Part shown: positions 8,447-15,590 of the stretch, one piece after another
How the letters are laid out: the number at the start of each line of letters is the position of its first letter
How positions within the stretch are numbered: the stretch's first letter is position 1
Assembly (NCBI GenBank): GCA_944393745.1
Contig: CALYBD010000001.1
Span: forward strand, 136,628-169,477
Origin: an uncultured Alphaproteobacteria bacterium
GTDB taxonomy: Bacteria; Pseudomonadota; Alphaproteobacteria; CAAGCB01; CAG-977
Length of the DNA: 32,850 bases
Reading direction: 5' to 3'
Program-made: the position numbers and the translations under genes
Notes under the pieces: model-generated
The model's database searches: none
Told to the model about the DNA's origin: nothing
What the model saw: only the letters and a program-made list of their open reading frames with translations

Positions 8447-9066
8447 TTCTTTTTAATCCCCGAAAGCGAAAGAATTGTTCCTTCTTTGCTGGTAATACTT
8501 TGTATTTTTTCAATCCGGAACTGGTATTTTTTAAAAGCGGGTTCCAGTTCTTCATCAACCTTTTCCCCTTTCATAAACAAACAACGTGTTTTTGTTTTTA
8601 AAAAAGGGTATGCATATTTGATCAAACGATCTAACGGGGCCAAGGCTCTGGCAGTAATAATGTCTGCCCCGAACGCTTCTGTTTGTTCAATTCGTATATG
8701 ATGAACTTCGGCGTTCAGATCACAGCTTTCTATAATTTTATTTAAAAAAGCGCATTTTTTTCCGTCGCTTTCGATCAGATGAAAATCATATTGATGTTCA
8801 GAATCCATGATCGCCAAAACCAAAGCCGGAAAACCGGCGCCGCTGCCCAGATCCAGTATGACCTTGTCTGTCGGCAAAAAAATTTTAAACAGCTGAGCCG
8901 AATCCAGAATATGTCTTGTCCAGACAATCGGTAACGTTGATCTGCCAACCAGGTTAAGCTTGTTTTGTTCCTGTTCCAACAATTCAACATACCTGTCCAA
9001 TTTTTCAACTGTCTGTTTGGACAGATGAAGCTGCTTTAAAACAAAATCACGATCAGCTGTAATCAT
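8443..9066 (-). CDS. rsmG: 16S rRNA (guanine(527)-N7)-methyltransferase RsmG
   Basis: RsmG (GidB) adds a methyl group from SAM to G527 of 16S rRNA. It has 207 residues. The sequence has KLNLVGRSTLPIVWTRHILDS, the SAM-binding VILDLGSGAGFPALVLA, HLIESDGKKCAFL and IITARALAPLDRLIKYA, all typical. It is the first gene of a leftward rsmG-parA-parB operon. A parS site lies only 12 bp before its ATG, so ParB bound there could affect transcription or translation of the operon. In many alphaproteobacteria mnmG lies directly upstream; here mnmG is about 17 kb away. Confidence 0.96.
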   Translation of the reverse strand: MITADRDFVLKQLHLSKQTVEKLDRYVELLEQEQNKLNLVGRSTLPIVWTRHILDSAQLFKIFLPTDKVILDLGSGAGFPALVLAIMDSEHQYDFHLIESDGKKCAFLNKIIESCDLNAEVHHIRIEQTEAFGADIITARALAPLDRLIKYAYPFLKTKTRCLFMKGEKVDEELEPAFKKYQFRIEKIQSITSKEGTILSLSGIKKK

Positions 9067-9078
9067 TTTTTATCCGTT

Positions 9079-9094
9079 TGTTTCACGTGAAACA
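9079..9094. promoter_or_regulatory. parS: parS site 1
   Basis: The perfect 16-bp palindrome TGTTTCACGTGAAACA is the consensus chromosomal parS sequence bound by ParB. It lies 12 bp before the rsmG start, just upstream of parA-parB. An identical copy sits 1.06 kb away at 10136. Confidence 0.96.
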
Positions 9095-9114
9095 TTTTTC
9101 ATATTGATGTTATA

Positions 9115-9143
9115 AAATAACTTCTGTTGATCAAAAAACTCAA
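9115..9143 (-). promoter_or_regulatory. Possible rsmG-parAB promoter
   Basis: On the minus strand, TTGAGT (9138-9143) is followed after 17 bp by TTATTT (9115-9120); TATAAC at 9110-9115 is an alternative -10. The parS site lies between this promoter and the rsmG start codon. Weak match, predicted by eye. Confidence 0.3.
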
Positions 9144-10135
9144 GCATAAAATTTTTTTATTCAAAAATGGCTTAATTTTCCTTATTTCTGACGGAGAAGT
9201 TTTTACAACACCTCTTATAACGCCTCCTTTTTTTTGGCCGTTTTTTAATAGTATATTGAATCGTTATAATTTCGAAACAAAAAATGAGCTTTCAGTATCT
9301 TGCTTTATCAGAATATTCCGTTAAAACGAAATTTTTAGCAAAAAAACAATAAAAATTTTTTCGTGGACGAAATAAAAAAAACAAAAAATTCAGAAAAAAG
9401 CAACTAAAATTTTATTTGTAAACACAATCCCCGTAGCACAGGTCATATCCGAACGGTGACACGATATTTTTCCCGTAAACAAATCAGACCGTTTTATGAT
9501 CGAACAAACTGAAATCTTTTTTCTGATATTTTCAATCACAAAAAATTTTATGGACAGTTTCGTCAGAAAAATAACATATTTTTCAAATCATATTACCTGC
9601 AAATCACGTATGATAACTTTCATCGTCAACCCGTTTATGCTTTTTCATTATCATAAACCTTTTGATCCCCCGCAGCTGACGTGGCGGTATTGATAAAAGC
9701 GTTAAAAATAATCTTACAAAAATCGGCATTTCATTTTTCATAACTTAAAATTTTTTTAACTGCCGATCATTCCATTCATAAAAAAATCAGATCGGAGTTT
9801 TAACCGCTAAAAAATACTTTTTATTTTTCATGTTATTTTCGCGACCGATATCGATTTGTATAAAATTTTTATGCATTCGTTAAAAATGTCGACCCATATT
9901 TAACGATCCGGATTAGGGCAGATTGATCCGTTTGTTTTTCATAAAAAATAATTTTACGGGATTGTTTTTTGTTCGAAACAAAAATTCACAACAATTTTAA
10001 TTACAGTGCCATTCTGTCGATTATGTCAGTAATCATTCCGGCAAATTAAAATAAATGTTTACAGATTTCTGGCTTATTCCTCTGTTATGCATTGAACAGA
10101 TTTTTCCGAACATACCAGAAGTAAAAACATAAAAT

Positions 10136-10151
10136 TGTTTCACGTGAAACA
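10136..10151. promoter_or_regulatory. parS: parS site 2
   Basis: A second perfect TGTTTCACGTGAAACA, identical to the copy at 9079. It directly abuts the stop codon (10152-10154) of the chromate-transporter-like gene, so it is just outside the coding region. Confidence 0.96.
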
Positions 10152-10676
10152 TTAATAAAATAAAACACCAAATGCGGCAGCCCCAAAAATCAATGTAATC
10201 GGTGACACATTAAACCGGTAACAAGCGATAAAAGAAACAAGGCATAAAATCCAGCTTTTATAATCAATAAAATTTTCAGGTGTCATAAGAATCAAAGCCG
10301 CCCCCAAAATCAGGCCGACTACTCCGATTTTCAATCCTTTAAAAGCGTTTTTAACAAAAAGCGATTCTTTAAATCTTTGCAAAAAAAGATACAACAAAAC
10401 AACAACGATCAAAGACGGCAAACACACGCCGAATGTAGCACAGGCGGATCCCCAAACACTGTTTGTTGCCGTATACCCGATATAAGTTGCCGAATTAATG
10501 GCAATTGGTCCCGGCGTTATCTGGGAAACGGCAACAATATCCGCAAACTGAGAATTTGTAATCCAATTATGTTTGGAAACGACTTCATTTTGAATTAAAG
10601 GCAGCATGGCGTATCCGCCGCCGAAACTAAACAGACCGATTGTAAAAAAAGTTTTGAACAGCTGGATAAAAATCAT
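10152..10676 (-). CDS. Chromate transporter-like short CHR protein (second of pair)
   Basis: A 174-residue membrane protein with one CHR (chromate-transporter) domain. The family signature is visible: FSFGGGYAMLPLIQNEV near residues 16-32 and VAVSQITPGPIAINSATYIGY near 49-69, followed by several hydrophobic segments. Short CHR proteins usually act as heterologous pairs; the partner is the preceding gene, which it overlaps by 4 bp. Known members export chromate or related oxyanions, but the true substrate here cannot be read from sequence. The stop codon abuts parS site 2. Confidence 0.88.
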   Translation of the reverse strand: MIFIQLFKTFFTIGLFSFGGGYAMLPLIQNEVVSKHNWITNSQFADIVAVSQITPGPIAINSATYIGYTATNSVWGSACATFGVCLPSLIVVVLLYLFLQRFKESLFVKNAFKGLKIGVVGLILGAALILMTPENFIDYKSWILCLVSFIACYRFNVSPITLIFGAAAFGVLFY

Positions 10677-11209
10677 TCTTTTTGACGTCCGTAATAAAGT
10701 ATTCCCCCGATAATCGAAGCTAAGATAACATAAATCGGTGACAGCGGGGTAAAGGTGATTAACAAAGCAATCAATAAAGGAATTAAAAATTTAAAGCCGA
10801 TCACTCCCGTACGCTTGGCAATAGAAAAAACAGGAACCAAAATCAAAGCAACCGAAGCAGGTTTTACAGCTTTAAATGCTGCAATAAAAAAAGGATTATT
10901 TTGTATTCCCTGAAACAACATGGCAATCATTAAAATAATAATGAAAGAAGGCAATACAGAACCAAGCGCCGTTGCAATCAATCCTTTTACGCCGGCAATT
11001 CTTAATCCCAAAAAAACAGCCAGATTAACGGCAATCGGTCCCGGAGCAGACTGCGTTACGGCAACAATATCAATAAATTCATCTTCATCAAGCCAATGGC
11101 GACGTGTTACCAATTCTTTTTTAATTTGCGGCATCATGGCATATCCGCTGCCCAGTGTGAACGCCCCGATTTTAAAAAAAACACAAAAAAGTTCCCATGC
11201 CTGATACAT
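10673..11209 (-). CDS. Chromate transporter-like short CHR protein (first of pair)
   Basis: A 178-residue integral membrane protein with one CHR domain. It shows FTLGSGYAMMPQIKKELVTRR (residues about 17-37) and VAVTQSAPGPIAVNLAVFLGLRIAG. It is related to, but clearly different from, its downstream partner, as expected for a short-chain CHR heteropair. The gene has its own promoter just upstream, with a palindrome filling the -35/-10 spacer, so the pair is probably controlled by a repressor or activator. Such pairs are widespread in Firmicutes and anaerobes, and horizontal gain is possible. The substrate is not established. Confidence 0.88.
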   Translation of the reverse strand: MYQAWELFCVFFKIGAFTLGSGYAMMPQIKKELVTRRHWLDEDEFIDIVAVTQSAPGPIAVNLAVFLGLRIAGVKGLIATALGSVLPSFIIILMIAMLFQGIQNNPFFIAAFKAVKPASVALILVPVFSIAKRTGVIGFKFLIPLLIALLITFTPLSPIYVILASIIGGILYYGRQKE

Positions 11210-11238
11210 TTTTCACCGATTTTTTTTAATTTTTTATC

Positions 11239-11266
11239 ATTATACTTGAGTTATATACTTAAGCAA
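11239..11266 (-). promoter_or_regulatory. Promoter with embedded operator-like palindrome for the CHR pair
   Basis: On the minus strand the -35 is TTGCTT (11261-11266), the spacer 16 bp and the -10 a perfect TATAAT (11239-11244). An imperfect palindrome, plus-strand CTTGAGT-N5-ACTTAAG (11245-11263), fills the spacer. That position suits a dimeric regulator. The regulator is not identified. Confidence 0.55.
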
Positions 11267-11423
11267 GAATTAAAAAATTTAATCATTAAAAAAAAGAAAA
11301 ACGTATTTATTTCGAATATGAAAGAAAGCTTGCAAAAAGCCTTATATACAAAAAATTTAATTCTGTTTTCCTAAAGAAAAAATCAGGAATAAAATTTGTT
11401 TTTTAAAATAAATTTAAAAAACA

Positions 11424-11448
11424 AAAAAGGCAGAAAAATCGCCTTTTT
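11424..11448 (-). terminator. Intrinsic terminator after hslU
   Basis: The hairpin AAAAAGGC / GCCTTTTT (arms 11424-11431 and 11441-11448) has a 9-nt loop and lies about 40 bp beyond the hslU stop. It is A/T-flanked on both sides and could work in both directions. Confidence 0.7.
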
Positions 11449-11489
11449 CTCCCTTTTTTGTATTTGTTATAATAGTGAAATAACAAAGG

Positions 11490-12800
11490 TTATAAAATGA
11501 ATTTCGACAAATCAGAAGTTTTTGCCAAAGTTCCGACTTTTTCAAAAACTTTTTCCTTAGTAATGATTTCCGTTTCACCCGACCTTTCAGCAGCGGAAAA
11601 GGAAATATCTTCCAACAGTTTTTCTAAAATCGTATGCAAACGCCGCGCACCGATATTTTCAACATTTTCATTGACTTCCGCTGCTACTGCGGCAATTTCC
11701 CGAATGGCTTCGTCTTCAAATTCCAATGTGAAATTTTCGGTTTTCAGCAATTCTTTATACTGCAAAATCAGATTTGCTTCCGGTTCGCACAGGATTTTAT
11801 AGAAATCCTCTTTTGTCAGCGGCTTTAATTCCACGCGGATCGGCAGACGTCCTTGCAGTTCCGGCAACAAATCAGACGGCTTTGACACATGAAAAGCGCC
11901 GGACGCAATAAATAAAATATGATCTGTCTTCACCATTCCGTGTTTTGTCGTTACCGTCGTGCCTTCAATTAACGGCAGCAGATCACGTTGAACGCCTTCG
12001 CGCGAAACGTCGGGGTTTTTACCTTCGCTGCGCCCGCAGATCTTGTCAAATTCGTCAATAAAAACAATGCCGTTGTTTTCAACGTTCGTTACCGCTTCTT
12101 TAACAACCTTTTCCTGTTCAATCAGGTTATCGCTTTCTTCGGTCACCAATACGTCATAAGAATCCTTTACCGTCATTTTTTTCTTGCGGTAAACGGTTCC
12201 TTTTCCGCCCAACAGATCGCCCAGGCTGATCATGCCCATTTGTGCGCCGGGCATACCCGGAATATCAAACGTCGGCATGGAATTGTTCGGTGCTTCTTGG
12301 ACTTCAATTTCGATTTCTTTATCGTCCAGCATTCCTTCACGCAACATTTTACGAAACTTCTGACGGGTTTCTTCTGCCGCATTTGTGCCGACCAGAGCGT
12401 CAATAACGCGTTTTTCGGCGGCTTCTTCGGCTTTGACATGAACATCACGGCGCATTTTTTTGCGGGTCATGGCAATGGAAATTTCCAATAAATCACGAAC
12501 AATGCTTTCCACGTCCCGGCCGACATAACCGATTTCCGTAAATTTTGTCGCTTCGACTTTGATAAAAGGAGCCTGCGCCAGTTTTGCCAGACGGCGGGCG
12601 ATTTCCGTTTTTCCGACGCCGGTCGGCCCGATCATTAAAATATTTTTGGGAACGACCTCTTCCCTTAAAGCCGCAGAAAGCTGCTGTCTGCGCCAGCGAT
12701 TGCGCAAAGCGACGGCTACGGCGCGCTTGGCTTCGTTTTGGCCGATAATGTGTCTGTCCAATTCGGAAACGATTTCACGCGGAGAAAAAAACATACTCAT
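11490..12800 (-). CDS. hslU: ATP-dependent protease ATPase subunit HslU
   Basis: HslU is the AAA+ unfoldase that feeds substrates to the HslV peptidase in the cytoplasm. It has 436 residues. Visible motifs are [21 protein letters not shown], Walker [16 protein letters not shown], the pore loop [14 protein letters not shown], Walker [13 protein letters not shown], the sensor region [27 protein letters not shown] and the C-terminal DLSKFIL that docks into HslV. The inserted I domain (about residues 105-240) is present. It overlaps hslV by 4 bp and follows it in a two-gene operon. Confidence 0.98.
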   Translation of the reverse strand: MSMFFSPREIVSELDRHIIGQNEAKRAVAVALRNRWRRQQLSAALREEVVPKNILMIGPTGVGKTEIARRLAKLAQAPFIKVEATKFTEIGYVGRDVESIVRDLLEISIAMTRKKMRRDVHVKAEEAAEKRVIDALVGTNAAEETRQKFRKMLREGMLDDKEIEIEVQEAPNNSMPTFDIPGMPGAQMGMISLGDLLGGKGTVYRKKKMTVKDSYDVLVTEESDNLIEQEKVVKEAVTNVENNGIVFIDEFDKICGRSEGKNPDVSREGVQRDLLPLIEGTTVTTKHGMVKTDHILFIASGAFHVSKPSDLLPELQGRLPIRVELKPLTKEDFYKILCEPEANLILQYKELLKTENFTLEFEDEAIREIAAVAAEVNENVENIGARRLHTILEKLLEDISFSAAERSGETEIITKEKVFEKVGTLAKTSDLSKFIL

Positions 12801-13327
12801 AATTTTTCCGTAATAATGTTATGGTTGGTGTAAATGCAGATATCTGCGGCAATATTCATTGACTTAGTGACGATTTCTTCGGCCGACAAGTCGGTATCGA
12901 TTAATGCCAGAGCTGCCGCCTGTGCGTATGAGCCGCCGGATCCGATCCCGATTAAACCGTGCTGCGGTTCCAATACGTCCCCGTTGCCCGTTAAAACCAA
13001 TGTCACGTCTTTGTCCGCGACAATCATCATGGCTTCCAGTTTTCTTAAATAACGGTCCGTACGCCAGTCCTTCGCCAGTTCTACGCAAGCCCGTGTCAGT
13101 TGACCGGAATACTTCTCTATTTTTTCTTCCAAGCGTTCAAACAATGTAAAAGCGTCCGCCGTTGCTCCCGCAAAACCGGCAATGATCGAGCCGTTGCCCA
13201 GTCTGCGAACCTTTTTGGCATTGCTTTTTAAAACGGTGTTGCCGAAAGTGACTTGTCCGTCTCCGGCAATCACGACAGAGCCGTTTTTGCGCACGCACAG
13301 GATTGTTGTCCCTCTTAAATTATCCAT
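12797..13327 (-). CDS. hslV: ATP-dependent protease peptidase subunit HslV
   Basis: HslV is the proteasome-like threonine peptidase of the HslUV complex. From ATG 13327 it has 176 residues. The sequence begins [32 protein letters not shown], so a 6-residue propeptide would be removed to expose the catalytic threonine. [25 protein letters not shown] and [12 protein letters not shown] follow the family closely. An AGGAGG lies 5 nt before the ATG at 13327; an upstream in-frame start at 13348 would add 7 residues and lacks a better ribosome site. It is divergent from hisB, as in many alphaproteobacteria. Confidence 0.96.
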   Translation of the reverse strand: MDNLRGTTILCVRKNGSVVIAGDGQVTFGNTVLKSNAKKVRRLGNGSIIAGFAGATADAFTLFERLEEKIEKYSGQLTRACVELAKDWRTDRYLRKLEAMMIVADKDVTLVLTGNGDVLEPQHGLIGIGSGGSYAQAAALALIDTDLSAEEIVTKSMNIAADICIYTNHNIITEKL

Positions 13328-13410
13328 AAAGCCTCCTTTTGCTTGCACTGATCTGAAACTGCGTTAAAGTGGTTTAAATCAGATTATTGTCAAAAGAAAG
13401 GAAAAAAACA

Positions 13411-13998
13411 ATGCGCTTCGCCGAATTAGAACGAAATACCGCAGAAACGCAAATTAAAGTTCAGCTTAATCTGGACGGAACCGGCGTCTATGACATTCAA
13501 ACCGGCTGCGGATTTCTGGATCATATGTTGGCTCAGTTATCCCGTCACGGTTTGATCGATCTGAATATTCAGGCAAAAGGCGATCTGCATATCGACGCGC
13601 ATCATCTGGTCGAAGATGTCGGCATTGTTTTGGGAAAAGCTTTTTCTCTGGCCTTGGGCGATAAAAAAGGCATTAACCGTTACGGATCCGCCTGTATTCC
13701 GATGGATGAAGCTTTGACAAGGTGCGTTTTGGATTTAAGCGGCAGATCCGCTTTTGTCTGGCATGTCAGTTTCCCGACCGAAAAAGTCGGTAAAGTCGAT
13801 ACAGAAGTCTTTAAAGAATTCTTCGCCGCCGTCACCGATAATTTAAAAGCCGCCGTCCATATCGAAAATCTATATGGCGATAATTCGCATCATATTGCTG
13901 AATCCTGTTTTAAAGCGTTCGCACGCGCTTTGCGTCATGCCGCCGAAACCGATCCGCGCGCATGTCATCTCTTACCAAGTACAAAAGGAGCTTTATAA
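13411..13998 (+). CDS. hisB: Imidazoleglycerol-phosphate dehydratase HisB
   Basis: HisB dehydrates imidazole glycerol phosphate to imidazole acetol phosphate in histidine synthesis. From ATG 13411, with AAAGGA just upstream, it has 195 residues. The metal-binding histidine motifs are complete: GFLDHMLAQLSRHG, HIDAHHLVEDVGIVLG and HHIAESCFKAFARAL. It is the monofunctional type, lacking the phosphatase domain. An alternative TTG at 13387 is less likely. In many alphaproteobacteria hisB is followed by hisH-hisA-hisF; here a flavodoxin gene follows with no gap, so the usual his genes are elsewhere or missing. Confidence 0.96.
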   Translation: MRFAELERNTAETQIKVQLNLDGTGVYDIQTGCGFLDHMLAQLSRHGLIDLNIQAKGDLHIDAHHLVEDVGIVLGKAFSLALGDKKGINRYGSACIPMDEALTRCVLDLSGRSAFVWHVSFPTEKVGKVDTEVFKEFFAAVTDNLKAAVHIENLYGDNSHHIAESCFKAFARALRHAAETDPRACHLLPSTKGAL

Positions 13999-14613
13999 AT
14001 GTTAAAATATATTCTCTATTTCATTATTGTTGCCGCTGTTATCGGCGGTATAATCGGTATTGTTCATCTTTACCGTGTTTCCGTCAGAAACGAAAAAGAA
14101 ATGGCTCCGTATATGAATATGTCGGATACCGTACATAAAAACTTTGGAAAAACGCTGATCATCTATTATTCGTTAACAGGACATACAAAAGAAATCGCCG
14201 AAAAAATCCAAAGCAAAACAAATGCCGATCTCTTTGAAATCGAAACGCAAAAAGCTTTTCCGATGAAGCCGATACTTTTCTTTGCCGTAAAACAACAGCT
14301 TAAAGATAAAAATTATCCCGCTTTAAAGAACATTCCGGACATTACCGCTTACGATACGATTTTTATCGGCGCGCCGGTCTGGTGGTATACGGCCGCCACG
14401 CCTGTTTTATCCTTGCTGGATCAGGTTGATTTTCAAAACAAGAAAGTCGTTCCTTTTTCAACGCAGGGCAGCAATGCGGGTACTTTCCTGGAAGATTTCA
14501 AAGCTAAAATCAAAAATGCCGTTGTTTTGGACTATGCTTCTTTCAACAACATCGGCAAAGAATACGATCAGGCCGTTAATGCCAAAATCGCCGCGTGGCT
14601 GAATAATCTGTAA
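13999..14613 (+). CDS. Membrane-anchored flavodoxin-like protein
   Basis: A 204-residue protein with one N-terminal membrane helix (about residues 3-25) and a flavodoxin fold after it. The FMN phosphate loop YYSLTGHTKEIAEKI is at about residues 55-69; GAPVWWYTAATPVL and STQGSNAGTFLEDF are the loops that normally hold the isoalloxazine ring. It is most like the flavodoxin_4 family. The helix would anchor it, with the flavodoxin domain either cytoplasmic or periplasmic; orientation cannot be decided. The ATG directly follows the hisB stop, so the two are likely cotranscribed. A strong terminator ends the unit. Electron partner unknown. Confidence 0.8.
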   Translation: MLKYILYFIIVAAVIGGIIGIVHLYRVSVRNEKEMAPYMNMSDTVHKNFGKTLIIYYSLTGHTKEIAEKIQSKTNADLFEIETQKAFPMKPILFFAVKQQLKDKNYPALKNIPDITAYDTIFIGAPVWWYTAATPVLSLLDQVDFQNKKVVPFSTQGSNAGTFLEDFKAKIKNAVVLDYASFNNIGKEYDQAVNAKIAAWLNNL

Positions 14614-14620
14614 AGTTTTA

Positions 14621-14648
14621 AAAGCCCCGGAAACGGGGCTTTTTTTTC
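14621..14648. terminator. Strong bidirectional terminator
   Basis: A 9-bp stem AAAGCCCCG / CGGGGCTTT with a GAAA loop, followed by a T run. It lies between the converging flavodoxin and lipoprotein genes and has A and T runs on both sides, so it can serve both. Confidence 0.92.
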
Positions 14649-14652
14649 ATAC

Positions 14653-15219
14653 TTAAACAGCAGAAGAAACGATTTTCACTGCATCAATTTCGTTTATGCA
14701 TGAAGCCAACATCAAGCTCAACTGTTTTTTATTTATTCCGGTCAGACCGGACAAAGCCCGTAAGTGCTCCTGTTCCCCTTTTTTCAACGAGTTGAAATTA
14801 AACAGAATAAAACGTGTTATTTTCATCTGCTTTTCAAAATTGTTGCGCTGCACTTTTGTCATGTTTGTTTTTTCCATTTCAACATATACGGCATCGGGAG
14901 CATACCGCCATACGCCATTTGACAAAAAATCTGTCGTCCAGCTGTATAAAGACGATAAGTTAATAATGCTGACCGGATTGATTTGAGATGATAAAACAGC
15001 CGTTACATTCTCGTATCCGTCTTTTTTCAGCATAATAAATACGTTGCTTTGACTTCGTTTTACATCAACGGCACATGGTGTTGAACAAACGGGCATACCA
15101 TTAATATAAACCTTTGCCTCAGTGATATTGGAATTTACGGTAATGCTTTGTTGCGTTCCGGAAAAAATCGTTCCGCAGGCAGATAACAGCATCAACGGTA
15201 AAAATAAAAACTTTTTCAT
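14653..15219 (-). CDS. PEGA-like domain lipoprotein of unknown function
   Basis: A 188-residue lipoprotein. The signal peptide ends with lipobox LSAC (cysteine 15). The next ~75 residues resemble a PEGA-type surface domain: SITVNSNITEAKVYINGMPVCSTPCAVDVKRSQSN followed by KKDGYENV. The C-terminal half (from about residue 115) is alpha-helical and charged and resembles no family I recognise. The ribosome site AAGGAG sits 5 nt before the ATG, and only 3 nt separate it from the T run of an upstream intrinsic terminator, so expression probably depends on read-through from the structured RNA upstream. Its own terminator is the GAAA hairpin at 14621. Confidence 0.75.
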   Translation of the reverse strand: MKKFLFLPLMLLSACGTIFSGTQQSITVNSNITEAKVYINGMPVCSTPCAVDVKRSQSNVFIMLKKDGYENVTAVLSSQINPVSIINLSSLYSWTTDFLSNGVWRYAPDAVYVEMEKTNMTKVQRNNFEKQMKITRFILFNFNSLKKGEQEHLRALSGLTGINKKQLSLMLASCINEIDAVKIVSSAV

Positions 15220-15233
15220 GAACTCTCCTTATG

Positions 15234-15259
15234 AAAAAAAAGCCGCCCGGAAAGGCGGC
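15234..15259 (-). terminator. Terminator of the structured RNA, abutting the lipoprotein ribosome site
   Basis: On the minus strand GCCGCC / GGCGGC (arms 15242-15247 and 15254-15259) is followed by eight T residues, ending 3 nt before the AAGGAG of the lipoprotein gene. It could be a simple terminator of a small RNA or a regulated attenuator. Confidence 0.85.
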
Positions 15260-15507
15260 GGGGAGTTCAGAAATCACACATAAGAATGATCGTTATGACC
15301 TTTAACCCCGTACCAAAAAATCGGCAGAAGTCTGAACATACGTCAAAACCTCCCCGACCATAACAATGAAATCGGGGATATAATCCTGTTTTGTGTACGA
15401 CAAAACAGGTTACGGCGTTCATATCAAACACCGCTTATGTGAGAGCTTCTGACGGCTCCGCGCCTGATTTCCAGACACTTACATAAACAAATATCGTGTT
15501 TATGCCT
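15234..15507 (-). ncRNA. Unassigned structured RNA or attenuator leader
   Basis: On the minus strand a predicted transcript begins near 15507 and ends at an intrinsic terminator. Clear helices are: CATAAACA/TGTTTATG (15482-15504); a long-range closing stem pairing 15434-15441 with 15277-15284 (CTTATGTG/CACATAAG), continued by 15447-15452 with 15267-15272 (TTCTGA/TCAGAA) across a small internal loop; and, enclosed, hairpins 15413-15433 (7 bp with one possible G-U), 15385-15409 (10 bp) and 15352-15377 (6 bp). GTTATG (15292-15297) could pair with CATAAC in the last loop, making a pseudoknot. No tRNA-like T loop, RNase P or SRP core motif is visible. It matches no RNA class I recognise. Confidence 0.6.
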
Positions 15508-15513
15508 GTTTAA

Positions 15514-15542
15514 AGAATATAAATTTCCATCAAAAACAGCAA
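15514..15542 (-). promoter_or_regulatory. Putative promoter of the structured RNA
   Basis: On the minus strand TTGCTG (15537-15542), a 17-bp spacer and TATTCT (15514-15519). Predicted start is near 15507, just before the first hairpin. By eye only. Confidence 0.5.
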
Positions 15543-15562
15543 GTTGTTTCATTCACATATAA

Positions 15563-15588
15563 AAAAAGCCCCGGAAACGAGGCTTTTT
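15563..15588 (-). terminator. Terminator after the alcohol dehydrogenase gene
   Basis: Plus-strand GCCCCG-GAAA-CGAGGC, flanked by A and T runs. Read on the minus strand the stem is fully paired, with one G-U; on the plus strand it has a C-A mismatch. This fits termination of the leftward dehydrogenase gene, whose stop is at 15591. Confidence 0.85.
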
Positions 15589-15590
15589 AT

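Larger units (their letters stand above)
9067..10151. other. Gene-free A/T-rich island bounded by two parS sites
   Basis: No convincing gene is present in this 1085-bp stretch. Reading frames of about 65 codons at 9127 and 9496 lack credible ribosome sites and resemble no known protein. The stretch is rich in A and T runs and has no DnaA box matching TTATNCACA. I saw no tRNA or terminator hairpin. Its two ends are the two parS palindromes, so it most likely serves as part of the centromere-like ParB loading region, or contains decayed sequence. Confidence 0.7.

Noticed and set aside
9127-9693. Two short rightward frames (about 65 codons each) in the parS island
   Set aside because: No ribosome site, hydrophobic and low-complexity translations, and A/T-rich background that gives such frames by chance.
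9067-10151. Alternative replication origin in the parS island
   Set aside because: A/T-rich, but no TTATNCACA DnaA box was found, while the rho-maf gap has several.
11988-12491. 167-codon rightward open frame
   Set aside because: Antisense shadow of hslU; the real gene is conserved on the other strand.
13387-13410. TTG upstream start for hisB
   Set aside because: ATG 13411 has a better-placed AAAGGA site and gives the normal N-terminus and length.
15220-15560. tmRNA, RNase P RNA or SRP RNA
   Set aside because: No T-loop-like sequence, no RNase P core motif and no SRP loop were seen on either strand, so the structured RNA is left unassigned.
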